Below are positions 1-6,715 of a stretch of DNA of 10,185 nucleotides, in pieces (position 1 is the first letter of the stretch; each line of letters begins with the position of its first letter). A program made the translations under genes and the position numbers. A model generated the notes under the pieces. It was not told where the DNA came from and searched no databases. It worked only from the letters and a program-made list of their open reading frames with translations. This stretch comes from Myxococcales bacterium (lineage in GTDB: Bacteria > Myxococcota_A > Polyangia > Polyangiales > Polyangiaceae), in NCBI GenBank assembly GCA_023248785.1, contig JAHFDX010000089.1, positions 1 to 10,185 on the forward strand, in the 5' to 3' direction.

Positions 1-2596
1 TGATCGCTTTGGCCCAGATGCGACGCGCAACGCGACCGATCACCGTGTACTCGGGATCGATACCATTCGAGAAGAAGAACGAAAAATTCGGCGCAAAGTC
101 GTCAATGTGCATCCCGCGCGCGAGGTAGTACTCAACGAAGGTAAACCCATTGGCGAGGGTAAATGCGAGCTGGGAGATCGGGTTCGCTCCAGCTTCGGCG
201 ATGTGGTAGCCCGAAATCGACACCGAATAGAAATTCCGAACTCTATGATCGATGAAGTACTGCTGGATGTCGCCCATCATGCGCAGCGCAAATTCAGTCG
301 AGAAAATGCACGTGTTTTGAGCCTGATCTTCCTTCAGAATGTCGGCCTGAACCGTGCCGCGAACAGCCGATAAGGTCTCGGCCCTAATTTTCTCGTACGT
401 CTCGCGTGGCAGCACTTCATCTCCGCTCGCCCCAAGGAGGAGCAGACCAAGGCCGTCGTTTCCACTCGGCAAGTCACCTTGGTACTTCGGTCGTGGCAGC
501 CCTTTGGACGCGTAGAGCTTCGTTACCTTCGCGATTGCCTCGTCGCTCTTTCCCTCTGCACGAAGGTAGAGCTCGCATTGCTGATCCACGGCCGCGTTGA
601 GAAAGAACCCAAGCAGCATCGGCGCGGGACCGTTGATCGTCATCGACACGCTGGTGTCGGGCGAAGTCAAATTGAAACCGGAGTAGAGCTTTTTGGCGTC
701 ATCCACGTTGGCCACACTGACTCCGCTGTTGCCAACCTTGCCGTAGATATCTGGGCGATGATCCGGGTCTTCACCGTAAAGGGTGACCGAGTCGAAGGCC
801 GTCGAGAGCCGCTTGGCGGGCATGCCACGCGAGACATAGTGAAAGCGCTTGTTGGTACGTTCCGGGCCGCCCTCACCGGCGAACATTCGCGCGGGATCTT
901 CGCCCTCACGTTTAAGCGGAAAGACGCCCGCTGCAAATGGGAACTCGCCGGGCACATTTTCCGTTAGGAGCCATCGAAGCACGTCACCCCAGTCTTCGTA
1001 GCGGGGCAGGCTTACCTTGCGGATTGTTAGATGCGAAAGCGACTCGCTCGTGAGCGGAAGCTCGATCACGCGATCGCGCACCGTGTATTTGTATGCATCG
1101 GCCGAGTACTTCGCGACAACCTCTGGCCATTGCCGAAGGAGCTTGCTGGCATCGGGATGCAGTTGCGATTCCACCCGCCGTTGGACTAAGGCAAGCTCTT
1201 CTTTTGCACCCTCGTTTTCGACGAGCTTGAGTGCACCCGCTAGGTGATAAAGCTTGCGCGCGATGGCGCTCTGCTCGTTCACCCACGCATCGTAGCGATC
1301 GCTGTCTTCGGCGATCTCGGCGAGATAGCGGCTTCTCCTGGCCGGCACAATCTCGTGCTTTTGACTCATGCGCTCGGAGATTGCGAAAGACGATGCAAGA
1401 TTTGCGTTTGTTTTTCTAGAGATGGTGTCGACGAGGAGTCGATAGAGGCGATTCATCCCCGGATCGCCGAATTCCGAGGCAATGGTGCCGACGATGGGCA
1501 ACGCTTCGTCGTCCGCCGAAAACAAGTGGTTGCGCTTGTACTGCTTGCGAACGTCACGCATCGCGTCGAGCGAGCCACCCTTGTCGAATTTGTTGATGGC
1601 AATCACATCCGCAAAATCGAGCATGTCAATCTTCTCAAGCTGGGTTGCTGCACCATACTCGCTCGTCATCACATACAGCGAGACATCCGCCACCTCGGTG
1701 ACTTCGGTATCTGACTGTCCGATGCCTGAAGTCTCGACGATGATCCAGTCGAACCCCGCCGCTTGGCAGATGAGAACCGCATCTTTTACGTGCGCGCTCA
1801 TTGCAAGATGCGCCGTGCGCGTTGCCATCGACCGCATGTACACACGCGGATGATGGATCGCGTTCATACGAATGCGATCGCCAAGGAGTGCGCCTCCTGT
1901 CTTTCGCTTCGACGGATCCACCGACAGGACTGCAACTGTTTTTTCTTCGAAGTCCGAAAGAAAACGACGAACGAGTTCGTCGACGAGTGAGCTCTTGCCT
2001 GCCCCGCCCGTTCCCGTAACGCCAAGAACAGGTGCCTTGCGCTTCGGCAGTGCAGCGATAAGAGCGTCGCGCGCGCTTGGATGGTTTTCCGCAATGGTGA
2101 TAAGCGCAGCGATGGATCGCGCATCGCGCTTGGCGAGCCCGGGTAGATGGGGCGCAATGTCGGCCGTGCGGCGAGGAACCTTCTCGGTCTGCGAGATGAC
2201 ATCCCCGATCATTCCTGGAAGCCCCATCGCTCGGCCATCGTCGGGCGAGTAAATCCGCGCGATACCATACGCGTGAAGTTCCTCAATTTCGGTCGGGAGA
2301 ATGGTTCCACCACCACCTCCAAAGATGGCTACCTTGACTCCGGCCTCCTTTAAGAGGTCGTGCATGTACTTGAAGTACTCCACGTGGCCGCCTTGGTAAC
2401 TCGTCACGGCGATGGCCTGTGCATCCTCTTGAAGAGCGCACTCCACCACTTCCGCCGCCGAGCGGTTGTGCCCCAAGTGAATCACCTCAGCGCCTTGCGA
2501 TTGAAGGATTCGCCGCATGATGTTGATTGCAGCGTCGTGTCCGTCAAACAGCGAGGCCGCCGTTACAATTCGAACTGGAATAGCTGTGGAGCTCAC
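1..2596 (-). CDS. icmF: Fused isobutyryl-CoA mutase IcmF (partial, C-terminus outside window)
   Basis: Seen: an open minus-strand frame from GTG at 2596 to the window edge, about 865 codons. An in-frame TGA lies just upstream of the GTG, so this is the earliest GTG/ATG/TTG start. An N-terminal cobalamin-binding domain (residues 1 to about 135) has D18-G-H20-D with the presumed cobalt-ligand His and a later SYQGGH stretch. A MeaB-like GTPase chaperone domain (about 150-420) has a P-loop GTGGAGKSS ending near residue 203, VETSGIGQSD, and NKFD at 335-338 for guanine specificity. The mutase TIM-barrel domain follows, with RMFAGEG (F572), SVSMTINGPAP, DILKEDQAQNTCIF (Q760) and SISGYHIAEAGANP. Known: IcmF proteins are about 1090 residues with this domain order and interconvert isobutyryl- and n-butyryl-CoA using adenosylcobalamin, with GTP used for cofactor loading. 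Inferred: about 225 residues are missing off the edge. The enzyme is cytoplasmic. There is no recognisable Shine-Dalgarno before the GTG. Confidence 0.96.
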   Translation of the reverse strand, partial: MSSTAIPVRIVTAASLFDGHDAAINIMRRILQSQGAEVIHLGHNRSAAEVVECALQEDAQAIAVTSYQGGHVEYFKYMHDLLKEAGVKVAIFGGGGGTILPTEIEELHAYGIARIYSPDDGRAMGLPGMIGDVISQTEKVPRRTADIAPHLPGLAKRDARSIAALITIAENHPSARDALIAALPKRKAPVLGVTGTGGAGKSSLVDELVRRFLSDFEEKTVAVLSVDPSKRKTGGALLGDRIRMNAIHHPRVYMRSMATRTAHLAMSAHVKDAVLICQAAGFDWIIVETSGIGQSDTEVTEVADVSLYVMTSEYGAATQLEKIDMLDFADVIAINKFDKGGSLDAMRDVRKQYKRNHLFSADDEALPIVGTIASEFGDPGMNRLYRLLVDTISRKTNANLASSFAISERMSQKHEIVPARRSRYLAEIAEDSDRYDAWVNEQSAIARKLYHLAGALKLVENEGAKEELALVQRRVESQLHPDASKLLRQWPEVVAKYSADAYKYTVRDRVIELPLTSESLSHLTIRKVSLPRYEDWGDVLRWLLTENVPGEFPFAAGVFPLKREGEDPARMFAGEGGPERTNKRFHYVSRGMPAKRLSTAFDSVTLYGEDPDHRPDIYGKVGNSGVSVANVDDAKKLYSGFNLTSPDTSVSMTINGPAPMLLGFFLNAAVDQQCELYLRAEGKSDEAIAKVTKLYASKGLPRPKYQGDLPSGNDGLGLLLLGASGDEVLPRETYEKIRAETLSAVRGTVQADILKEDQAQNTCIFSTEFALRMMGDIQQYFIDHRVRNFYSVSISGYHIAEAGANPISQLAFTLANGFTFVEYYLARGMHIDDFAPNFSFFFSNGIDPEYTVIGRVARRIWAKAI

Positions 2597-2607
2597 ACAG
2601 GTTCGAT

Positions 2608-2613
2608 ATCATA
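2608..2613 (-). promoter_or_regulatory. Candidate -10 box for icmF
   Basis: Read on the minus strand this is TATGAT, one base from the TATAAT consensus, and its 3' end lies only 11 bases before the GTG start. A TTGGCA that could serve as -35 is at 2634-2639, but the 20-base spacer is longer than usual. If used, transcription would begin within a few bases of the start codon. Pattern match only. Confidence 0.3.
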
Positions 2614-2628
2614 CTCGCCACTGGCCGG

Positions 2629-2652
2629 CTCGGTGCCAACTCTCGGTGCAAC
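2629..2652. repeat. Imperfect tandem repeat in the divergent icmF/receptor gap
   Basis: CTCGGTGCCAAC at 2629-2640 is followed by CTCGGTGCAAC at 2642-2652, differing by one base and offset by 13. It sits in the 93-bp region between two divergent genes. It could be an operator for a regulator of one or both. A CACAGGTT octamer also occurs twice here (2596-2603 and 2664-2671). No regulator family is recognisable from it. Confidence 0.35.
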
Positions 2653-2689
2653 GAGCGCGCTGCCACAGGTTAGATTTTCTAGGTGCCAT

Positions 2690-4651
2690 GTGTGTGACCG
2701 GTCTTTAGGGCATTTCGTAACCATTGCCGCCCTTGTGACATCGGCTTGGGACGCGCGCGCAGAGCCTGAAGACGAAGTTTTGGTCCGAGGGGGCGCTCGG
2801 CAAGGTTCGCACGGCAGCAAAGATCCAGGCGGCGCAAGCCACGTTATCGAACGAGAACGCTTGGAGGGACCCGGAGTCCGTGCTGCAGACGTTTTGCGAC
2901 GTGAACCGGGAGTGTCCGTTGTGGACACCGGCGGTTACGGATCGCTTTCCACGGCCAGCATTCGCGGCAGTACCTCGGCGCAGACACCCGTGTATCTTGC
3001 AGGTGTCAGGCTCAACGACGACGTCGCAGGCACCGCGGATCTCTCTCTCGTTCCATTATGGATGGTCGAACGCATCGAGATCTACCGCGGCCACGCTCCC
3101 ATGGAGGCCGACCGTCTCGGCGTCGGCGGCGCGATCTTTTTCGAACCGCGCGTTGTCCGAGGCACCAGCGCATCCGCGAGTGGCTGGCTTGGCAGCTTTC
3201 ATTCGCAGGGCGGATGGGTTTATGGAACTGTGGGCGATCGCCGTGCCAGTGCTCTCGCCGGAGTTCGCTTCGAAAGCGCGCGCAACGACTACTCGTTCGT
3301 CAACGATCGAGGGACGCGGTTCGTCACGGACGACGATGTCGTCGCAAAGCGTTCGAACGCGGATGTGTCGACGTATGACGCGTGGTTTCTCGGCAACTAC
3401 GCATTAGGATCCGGCGCTCGAGCCCGTATTGTGTGGAACGGCGTGTCGCGAGAGCAGGGAGTTCCCGGACTCGCATTGCTGCCCACGCAAGTCGCCCGCG
3501 CGCGCTACACGCGCGAGCTGTTCGCACTCAGTACAGACGCCCAGTGTGGCTCAACATGCTCACTACAACTTCAAGCCGCAGGACTTCTTGCGCAAACACG
3601 CGTCGACGATCCTCTCCTCGAAGTGGGACTCGGCGGTAAATTTGCCCAGGTGCGCGGCGAGAGGATTGAAAACGCCGCCACGCTGCAAGTCGACATGTCA
3701 CCATGGCTCACAATAAGGCCCGGTGCTCGAGCCGCAATCGAACGCGTAGGAATCAATGGCGACACGTACATGCGCGAACGCGCCGAACGAAGATTCGGTC
3801 GCGCCTCACTCGAAGGCGATTTTCGGCTAGGCCACATCCTTGACGTACGTGCACTCGCGTCCGTGGAGCATCACGACACCGTTGCGTCCGAAAACGGGAC
3901 GGCAACGACAGAACCGATGGGACGCCTATCGATCGCCGTGCGCTCGTCACCTCGCTCCGCGTTTTACGCAAGTGTCGGACGTTATGGACGCGTGCCAACG
4001 CTCGGTGAACTTTACGGAATTTCAGGCGCGGCGCGTGGCAACAAGGACTTGAAAAATGAAGAGGGCCTCGTGTCCGACCTGGGAGTAAGGCTCGACATAG
4101 GGCACCCGCATCGGGTTGCAGGCTTCGTCGATGCGTTCGTGTTTGCACGATGGACAAACAACTTGATTGCGTATCGGCGATCCTCATTGAGTTACGTCAG
4201 GCCGTACAACATTGGCAGCGCACGTGTGCTCGGAAGCGAAGTGCTTGCTGGTATGCATGTGCTCGATTACGTAGGGTTCGAGTTGAGCGCGACGGTCATG
4301 GACGCGCACGACACAACGACGGACCAAGCGCCCGTACTTCCTCTGCGTTCACGCCTTGTGCTTGCACCGCGGGCGTATATGCGAACGCGCCCATTTCCGT
4401 CGTGGCGCCTAAGTGAGGTGCGCTTCGAGGTGCGGTACACCTACCAGTCAAACCGCACGGCCGATCCCGCGGGCCTGGTTCTAATTCCAGAGCAAGGCTC
4501 GTTCGATCTCGAGGCGCACGCGGCGTTCCTGAAAAAGCAGCTTTCATTTCGCGCCGTTGTCGAGAACCTTTTCGATCAGCCGAGGTACGATTTGATCGGC
4601 TATCCGCTCCCCGGTCGTACTCTCACAGTCGGTGTTGAGTGGCAGTGGTGA
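2690..4651 (+). CDS. TonB-dependent outer-membrane receptor, BtuB-like
   Basis: Function: an outer-membrane beta-barrel that binds a scarce ligand and imports it using TonB energy. Start: the open frame reaches back to 2360, but that would overlap icmF and carry no signal peptide. GTG at 2690, with a weak AGG at 2681-2683, gives 653 residues, normal for small receptors. Seen: signal peptide of about 24 residues (hydrophobic FVTIAALV, then DARA before EPEDE). A TonB-box-like EVLVRG is at 29-34. The plug domain (about 45-155) has ASIRGST, PVYLAGVRLND and VERIEIYRGH. The barrel contains GRVPTLGELYG and GNKDLKNEEG. The C-terminus has VENLFDQPRYDLIGYPLPGRTL and ends VEWQW, the usual aromatic terminus for BAM recognition. 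Ligand: the GYPLPGRTL tail and modest length resemble cobalamin receptors, and the neighbour is B12-dependent, but this class also imports siderophores and other ligands. Ligand assignment is inference. Confidence 0.9.
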   Translation: MCDRSLGHFVTIAALVTSAWDARAEPEDEVLVRGGARQGSHGSKDPGGASHVIERERLEGPGVRAADVLRREPGVSVVDTGGYGSLSTASIRGSTSAQTPVYLAGVRLNDDVAGTADLSLVPLWMVERIEIYRGHAPMEADRLGVGGAIFFEPRVVRGTSASASGWLGSFHSQGGWVYGTVGDRRASALAGVRFESARNDYSFVNDRGTRFVTDDDVVAKRSNADVSTYDAWFLGNYALGSGARARIVWNGVSREQGVPGLALLPTQVARARYTRELFALSTDAQCGSTCSLQLQAAGLLAQTRVDDPLLEVGLGGKFAQVRGERIENAATLQVDMSPWLTIRPGARAAIERVGINGDTYMRERAERRFGRASLEGDFRLGHILDVRALASVEHHDTVASENGTATTEPMGRLSIAVRSSPRSAFYASVGRYGRVPTLGELYGISGAARGNKDLKNEEGLVSDLGVRLDIGHPHRVAGFVDAFVFARWTNNLIAYRRSSLSYVRPYNIGSARVLGSEVLAGMHVLDYVGFELSATVMDAHDTTTDQAPVLPLRSRLVLAPRAYMRTRPFPSWRLSEVRFEVRYTYQSNRTADPAGLVLIPEQGSFDLEAHAAFLKKQLSFRAVVENLFDQPRYDLIGYPLPGRTLTVGVEWQW

Positions 4652-4689
4652 GGGTACGGGGTAGCGCAAGGTCCTACTCGGTCAAGCAG

Positions 4690-4704
4690 CCTTTGGGACA
4701 AAGG
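4690..4704 (+). terminator. Weak hairpin between receptor and patatin genes
   Basis: CCTTT (4690-4694), a five-base loop, then AAAGG (4700-4704), followed by TAGTTT. The stem is short and the T tract poor, so this would be at best a weak intrinsic terminator 38 bases after the receptor stop codon. Confidence 0.2.
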
Positions 4705-4717
4705 TAGTTTCGGATGT

Positions 4718-4723
4718 TACAAT
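4718..4723 (+). promoter_or_regulatory. Candidate -10 box for the patatin gene
   Basis: TACAAT matches the TATAAT consensus at five of six bases and ends nine bases before the ATG at 4733. TTGGGA at 4693-4698 is a possible -35 with a long 19-base spacer. No Shine-Dalgarno is visible between this box and the start codon, which suggests a very short or absent leader. Confidence 0.35.
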
Positions 4724-4732
4724 GCTTGGCAG

Positions 4733-5968
4733 ATGACCAGCGCGCCGGGGCACCGAGTTGCACTCGTACTTGCGGGTGGAGCTGCGCGTGGGGCCTACGA
4801 GGTAGGCGTCGTTCAGTACCTCATCGATGAGGTCGCCAAACAGCTCGGAAGAGCTCTCCCGCTCGACATCTTGTGTGGCACGTCCGTTGGGGCGCTCAAC
4901 GCGTGTGGCCTTGCGGCATTTTCAGATACACCCAAATCGCGCGCCGTACGACTCGCAGCCATTTGGCGATCCCTTCAGGTCGAGCAACTGATCCGTATCG
5001 ACACATCAGGTATTTTTGCGGCCTCTGGACGACTCTTCGGACGCAACGGCCCTACCAGCGCGATCCCCGCGCGCGAAGGAGGCTTACTCGATCCGAGTGG
5101 TCTCGAAACGCTCCTCGAAAATACGATCCCCTTTCGAGCCATTCGCGCGAACTTGGCGCAAGGATTGCTCGAAGCGGTCACGGTCTCAACGACGCACGTC
5201 TCCTCGGGCAAGACTGTGGTCTTTGTGCAACGACGCGACGACGGATTACCTCCCTGGAGCGCCGACCCCACCATCGAACCACGCGCTGCCACCATCACGG
5301 CGACGCACGCGCTTGCATCCGCCGCAATTCCGATCCTCTTTCCTTCCGTAAGGCTCGACGGCGATTTCCACTGCGACGGGGGTCTTAGGCAAAACGTCCC
5401 CTTGTCCCCCGCGCGGCGACTCGGTGCCGGGGGCGTAATTATTATCAATCCTCGTTACATTTCAGAAGCCGCGCTCGACGAAGGGAGTCCCGCTGCTGAC
5501 GACGCGTTTCCGGGTCCACTTTTCGTTCTCGGAAAAACGCTCAACGCGCTCTTGCTCGACCGTCTCGACACAGACCTCGCGCGCCTCGAGACGATCAATC
5601 GGATCCTGGATGCTGGCGTCAAAGCGTACGGGCCGGAGTTTGTCGAAACCCTGAACCGCGCGATGGGGTACGAATCGCCCCGCGGACTTCGGCCGATGCA
5701 CTCCGTGCTTATTCGCTCGTCAGAGAACATTGGCGCGCTCGCTGTCCAGTACGTACGGAAGGAACAGTTCGGAAGGCGTGTCGGTGGAATGCTCGGGCGA
5801 ATGATCAGTGCACTCGGTGACAGCGAGGCCGCAAGCGAATCGGACCTTCTATCGTATGTACTGTTCGACGGCGATTTTGCCTCCCAGTTGATCGATTTGG
5901 GCTGGGCCGATGCAAAAGCGCGCCACAACGAACTCTGTGCATTTTTTGAACGTGTCGCTCCCGCGTAG
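4733..5968 (+). CDS. Patatin-like phospholipase (RssA-like)
   Basis: Function: a lipid acyl hydrolase with a Ser-Asp dyad, expected to act on phospholipid or lysophospholipid esters in the cytoplasm or at the inner membrane face. Seen, in 411 residues: the N-terminal glycine-rich oxyanion loop AGGAARGAYEVG at about residues 14-25, the nucleophile elbow GTSVG with Ser51, and FHCDGGLRQNVPLSPA with the catalytic Asp215 in the DGG motif. All catalytic elements are intact. There is no signal peptide or membrane segment. About 190 residues after the catalytic core have no motif I recognise. Start: ATG at 4733 is the only good one close to the conserved domain; the ATG at 4722 is in another frame. 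Context: 81 bases after the receptor gene on the same strand, probably with its own promoter. Known: patatin proteins range from housekeeping lipases to toxins. The lack of a secretion signal here argues for an internal role. Confidence 0.92.
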   Translation: MTSAPGHRVALVLAGGAARGAYEVGVVQYLIDEVAKQLGRALPLDILCGTSVGALNACGLAAFSDTPKSRAVRLAAIWRSLQVEQLIRIDTSGIFAASGRLFGRNGPTSAIPAREGGLLDPSGLETLLENTIPFRAIRANLAQGLLEAVTVSTTHVSSGKTVVFVQRRDDGLPPWSADPTIEPRAATITATHALASAAIPILFPSVRLDGDFHCDGGLRQNVPLSPARRLGAGGVIIINPRYISEAALDEGSPAADDAFPGPLFVLGKTLNALLLDRLDTDLARLETINRILDAGVKAYGPEFVETLNRAMGYESPRGLRPMHSVLIRSSENIGALAVQYVRKEQFGRRVGGMLGRMISALGDSEAASESDLLSYVLFDGDFASQLIDLGWADAKARHNELCAFFERVAPA

Positions 5969-6249
5969 CCGTGCCTACTCCTCAGCGCATAAGCGCTCGT
6001 TTAGCCACTCGCGAGAACACAGGTGCGGCCACGACCCCGCCGGCCTGTTCGCCCTGCGGCTGCTCCAGTTTTCTTAGCATGCATGACACGTGCGGATGCG
6101 TCCCGCGGATGCGAGAGGTCAACGCTGAGCTCGACGGAGCGTTCTCGCACGAGTCGCCCTGCTCTCCGACCTGGGAGGTAATGGCAGGTCACTGCGCAAG
6201 CGCCACACTATTGCAGGGAGCCGGCTGACAAGCACATCACGAGGACCCT
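5969..6249. other. Intergenic region without a convincing gene
   Basis: 281 bases between the patatin gene and the small exported protein. A frame from GTG 5971 to 6228 (85 codons, seven cysteines) is open, and so is a minus-strand frame at 6001-6192. Neither has a recognised domain, and the Cys-rich reading has no signal peptide. A short perfect inverted repeat, AGCGC-ATAA-GCGCT, is at 5984-5997 without a T tract. A CCTACTC heptamer lies at 5974-5980. Confidence 0.5.
6241..6245 (+). promoter_or_regulatory. Ribosome binding site for the gene at 6250
   Basis: GAGGA placed four bases before the ATG at 6250. It supports that start, unlike icmF and the patatin gene, which have no visible site. 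Confidence 0.6.
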
Positions 6250-6612
6250 ATGAATCGTCTCAGCCACATCCTTGCGGGCGCGACCGCCGCACTCTTGATC
6301 GTCTCCGTCGCGAACGCAGCCACAAGCGCGCTACCGGACCAACTTGAGACCGGTACCGATCCCGATGATTCGTTTCAGTACCTGCTGTGCATGACAGGAT
6401 GCGATGCAGCGTACGTTTCGTGCGAGCAGCCAGTGGACAACGCGCAATACGACGCGTGGGATTCGTTCAACGCGCAAGTCTCAAGCGGCAAGGTTCGAGG
6501 AGACCGCAACATTACTGCGCTCCTCCACAGAACGTTTGCCCCCATCGAGGCCGCGCACAAGGCCTGTAGCGACCAGTACCAAGCTTGCACCGATGCTTGC
6601 CTCGGACTTTAG
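6250..6612 (+). CDS. Small exported protein with mirror-symmetric cysteines (helical hairpin candidate)
   Basis: I do not recognise the family. Seen: 120 residues with a signal peptide (MNRLSHILAG, then ALLIVSV, cleavage expected after VANA at residue 23). Six cysteines remain in the mature protein: C47, C51, C58 and C106, C113, C117. The spacing is C-x3-C-x6-C, then 47 residues, then C-x6-C-x3-C, an exact mirror image. Both cysteine segments look helical. Inference: the two helices pack antiparallel and are joined by up to three rungs of disulfide bonds (47-117, 51-113, 58-106), giving a stable periplasmic or secreted alpha-hairpin, by analogy with twin-cysteine helical hairpins such as twin-CX3C or CHCH folds. 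Homology to those is not claimed. The even cysteine count supports oxidation. Context: the MYXO-CTERM protein gene follows after 85 bases on the same strand, so co-transcription is possible. Start supported by GAGGA at 6241. Confidence 0.82.
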   Translation: MNRLSHILAGATAALLIVSVANAATSALPDQLETGTDPDDSFQYLLCMTGCDAAYVSCEQPVDNAQYDAWDSFNAQVSSGKVRGDRNITALLHRTFAPIEAAHKACSDQYQACTDACLGL

Positions 6613-6691
6613 ATGTCACGTCGGACGATTTGTTGCCGTTTCGTGGTGAAGGCATGTGTGGACACTGAGGAGCTTCCTCGCGCGCTAGACC

Positions 6692-6715
6692 TGAAAGATG
6701 CGAATCGGTCTTTCA
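6692..6715 (+). promoter_or_regulatory. Hairpin overlapping the start codon at 6698
   Basis: TGAAAGA (6692-6698) and TCTTTCA (6709-6715) form a perfect seven-base stem with a ten-base loop. The A of the ATG closes the stem and the rest of the start codon is in the loop. A second small stem, GAGGA-GCT-TCCTC, lies at 6667-6679 and ties up the only Shine-Dalgarno-like run upstream. The AT-rich stem could modestly affect initiation, or it may be chance. Confidence 0.25.

Noticed and set aside
107..1853. Several plus-strand open frames of 60-160 codons
   Set aside because: They are shadows of icmF. The minus-strand frame carries unbroken, well-known domain motifs across the whole stretch.
2360..2689. 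Upstream extension of the receptor reading frame to ATG 2360
   Set aside because: It overlaps the cobalamin-binding domain of icmF on the other strand, and its residues show no leader or domain. The signal peptide begins at GTG 2690.
2597..2689. Possible cobalamin riboswitch, suggested by GCCACTGG near 2618 and GGTGCC nearby
   Set aside because: The gap is only 93 bases, too short for the roughly 200-base element, and the other conserved blocks are absent.
5984..5997. Inverted repeat AGCGC-ATAA-GCGCT as a terminator for the patatin gene
   Set aside because: Only five base pairs and no T tract follow, so a terminator call is not justified.
5971..6228. Possible small Cys-rich protein of 85 residues starting with GTG two bases after the patatin stop
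   Set aside because: No Shine-Dalgarno, signal peptide or recognisable motif, and seven unpaired-looking cysteines in a predicted cytoplasmic product. It cannot be excluded but is not supported.
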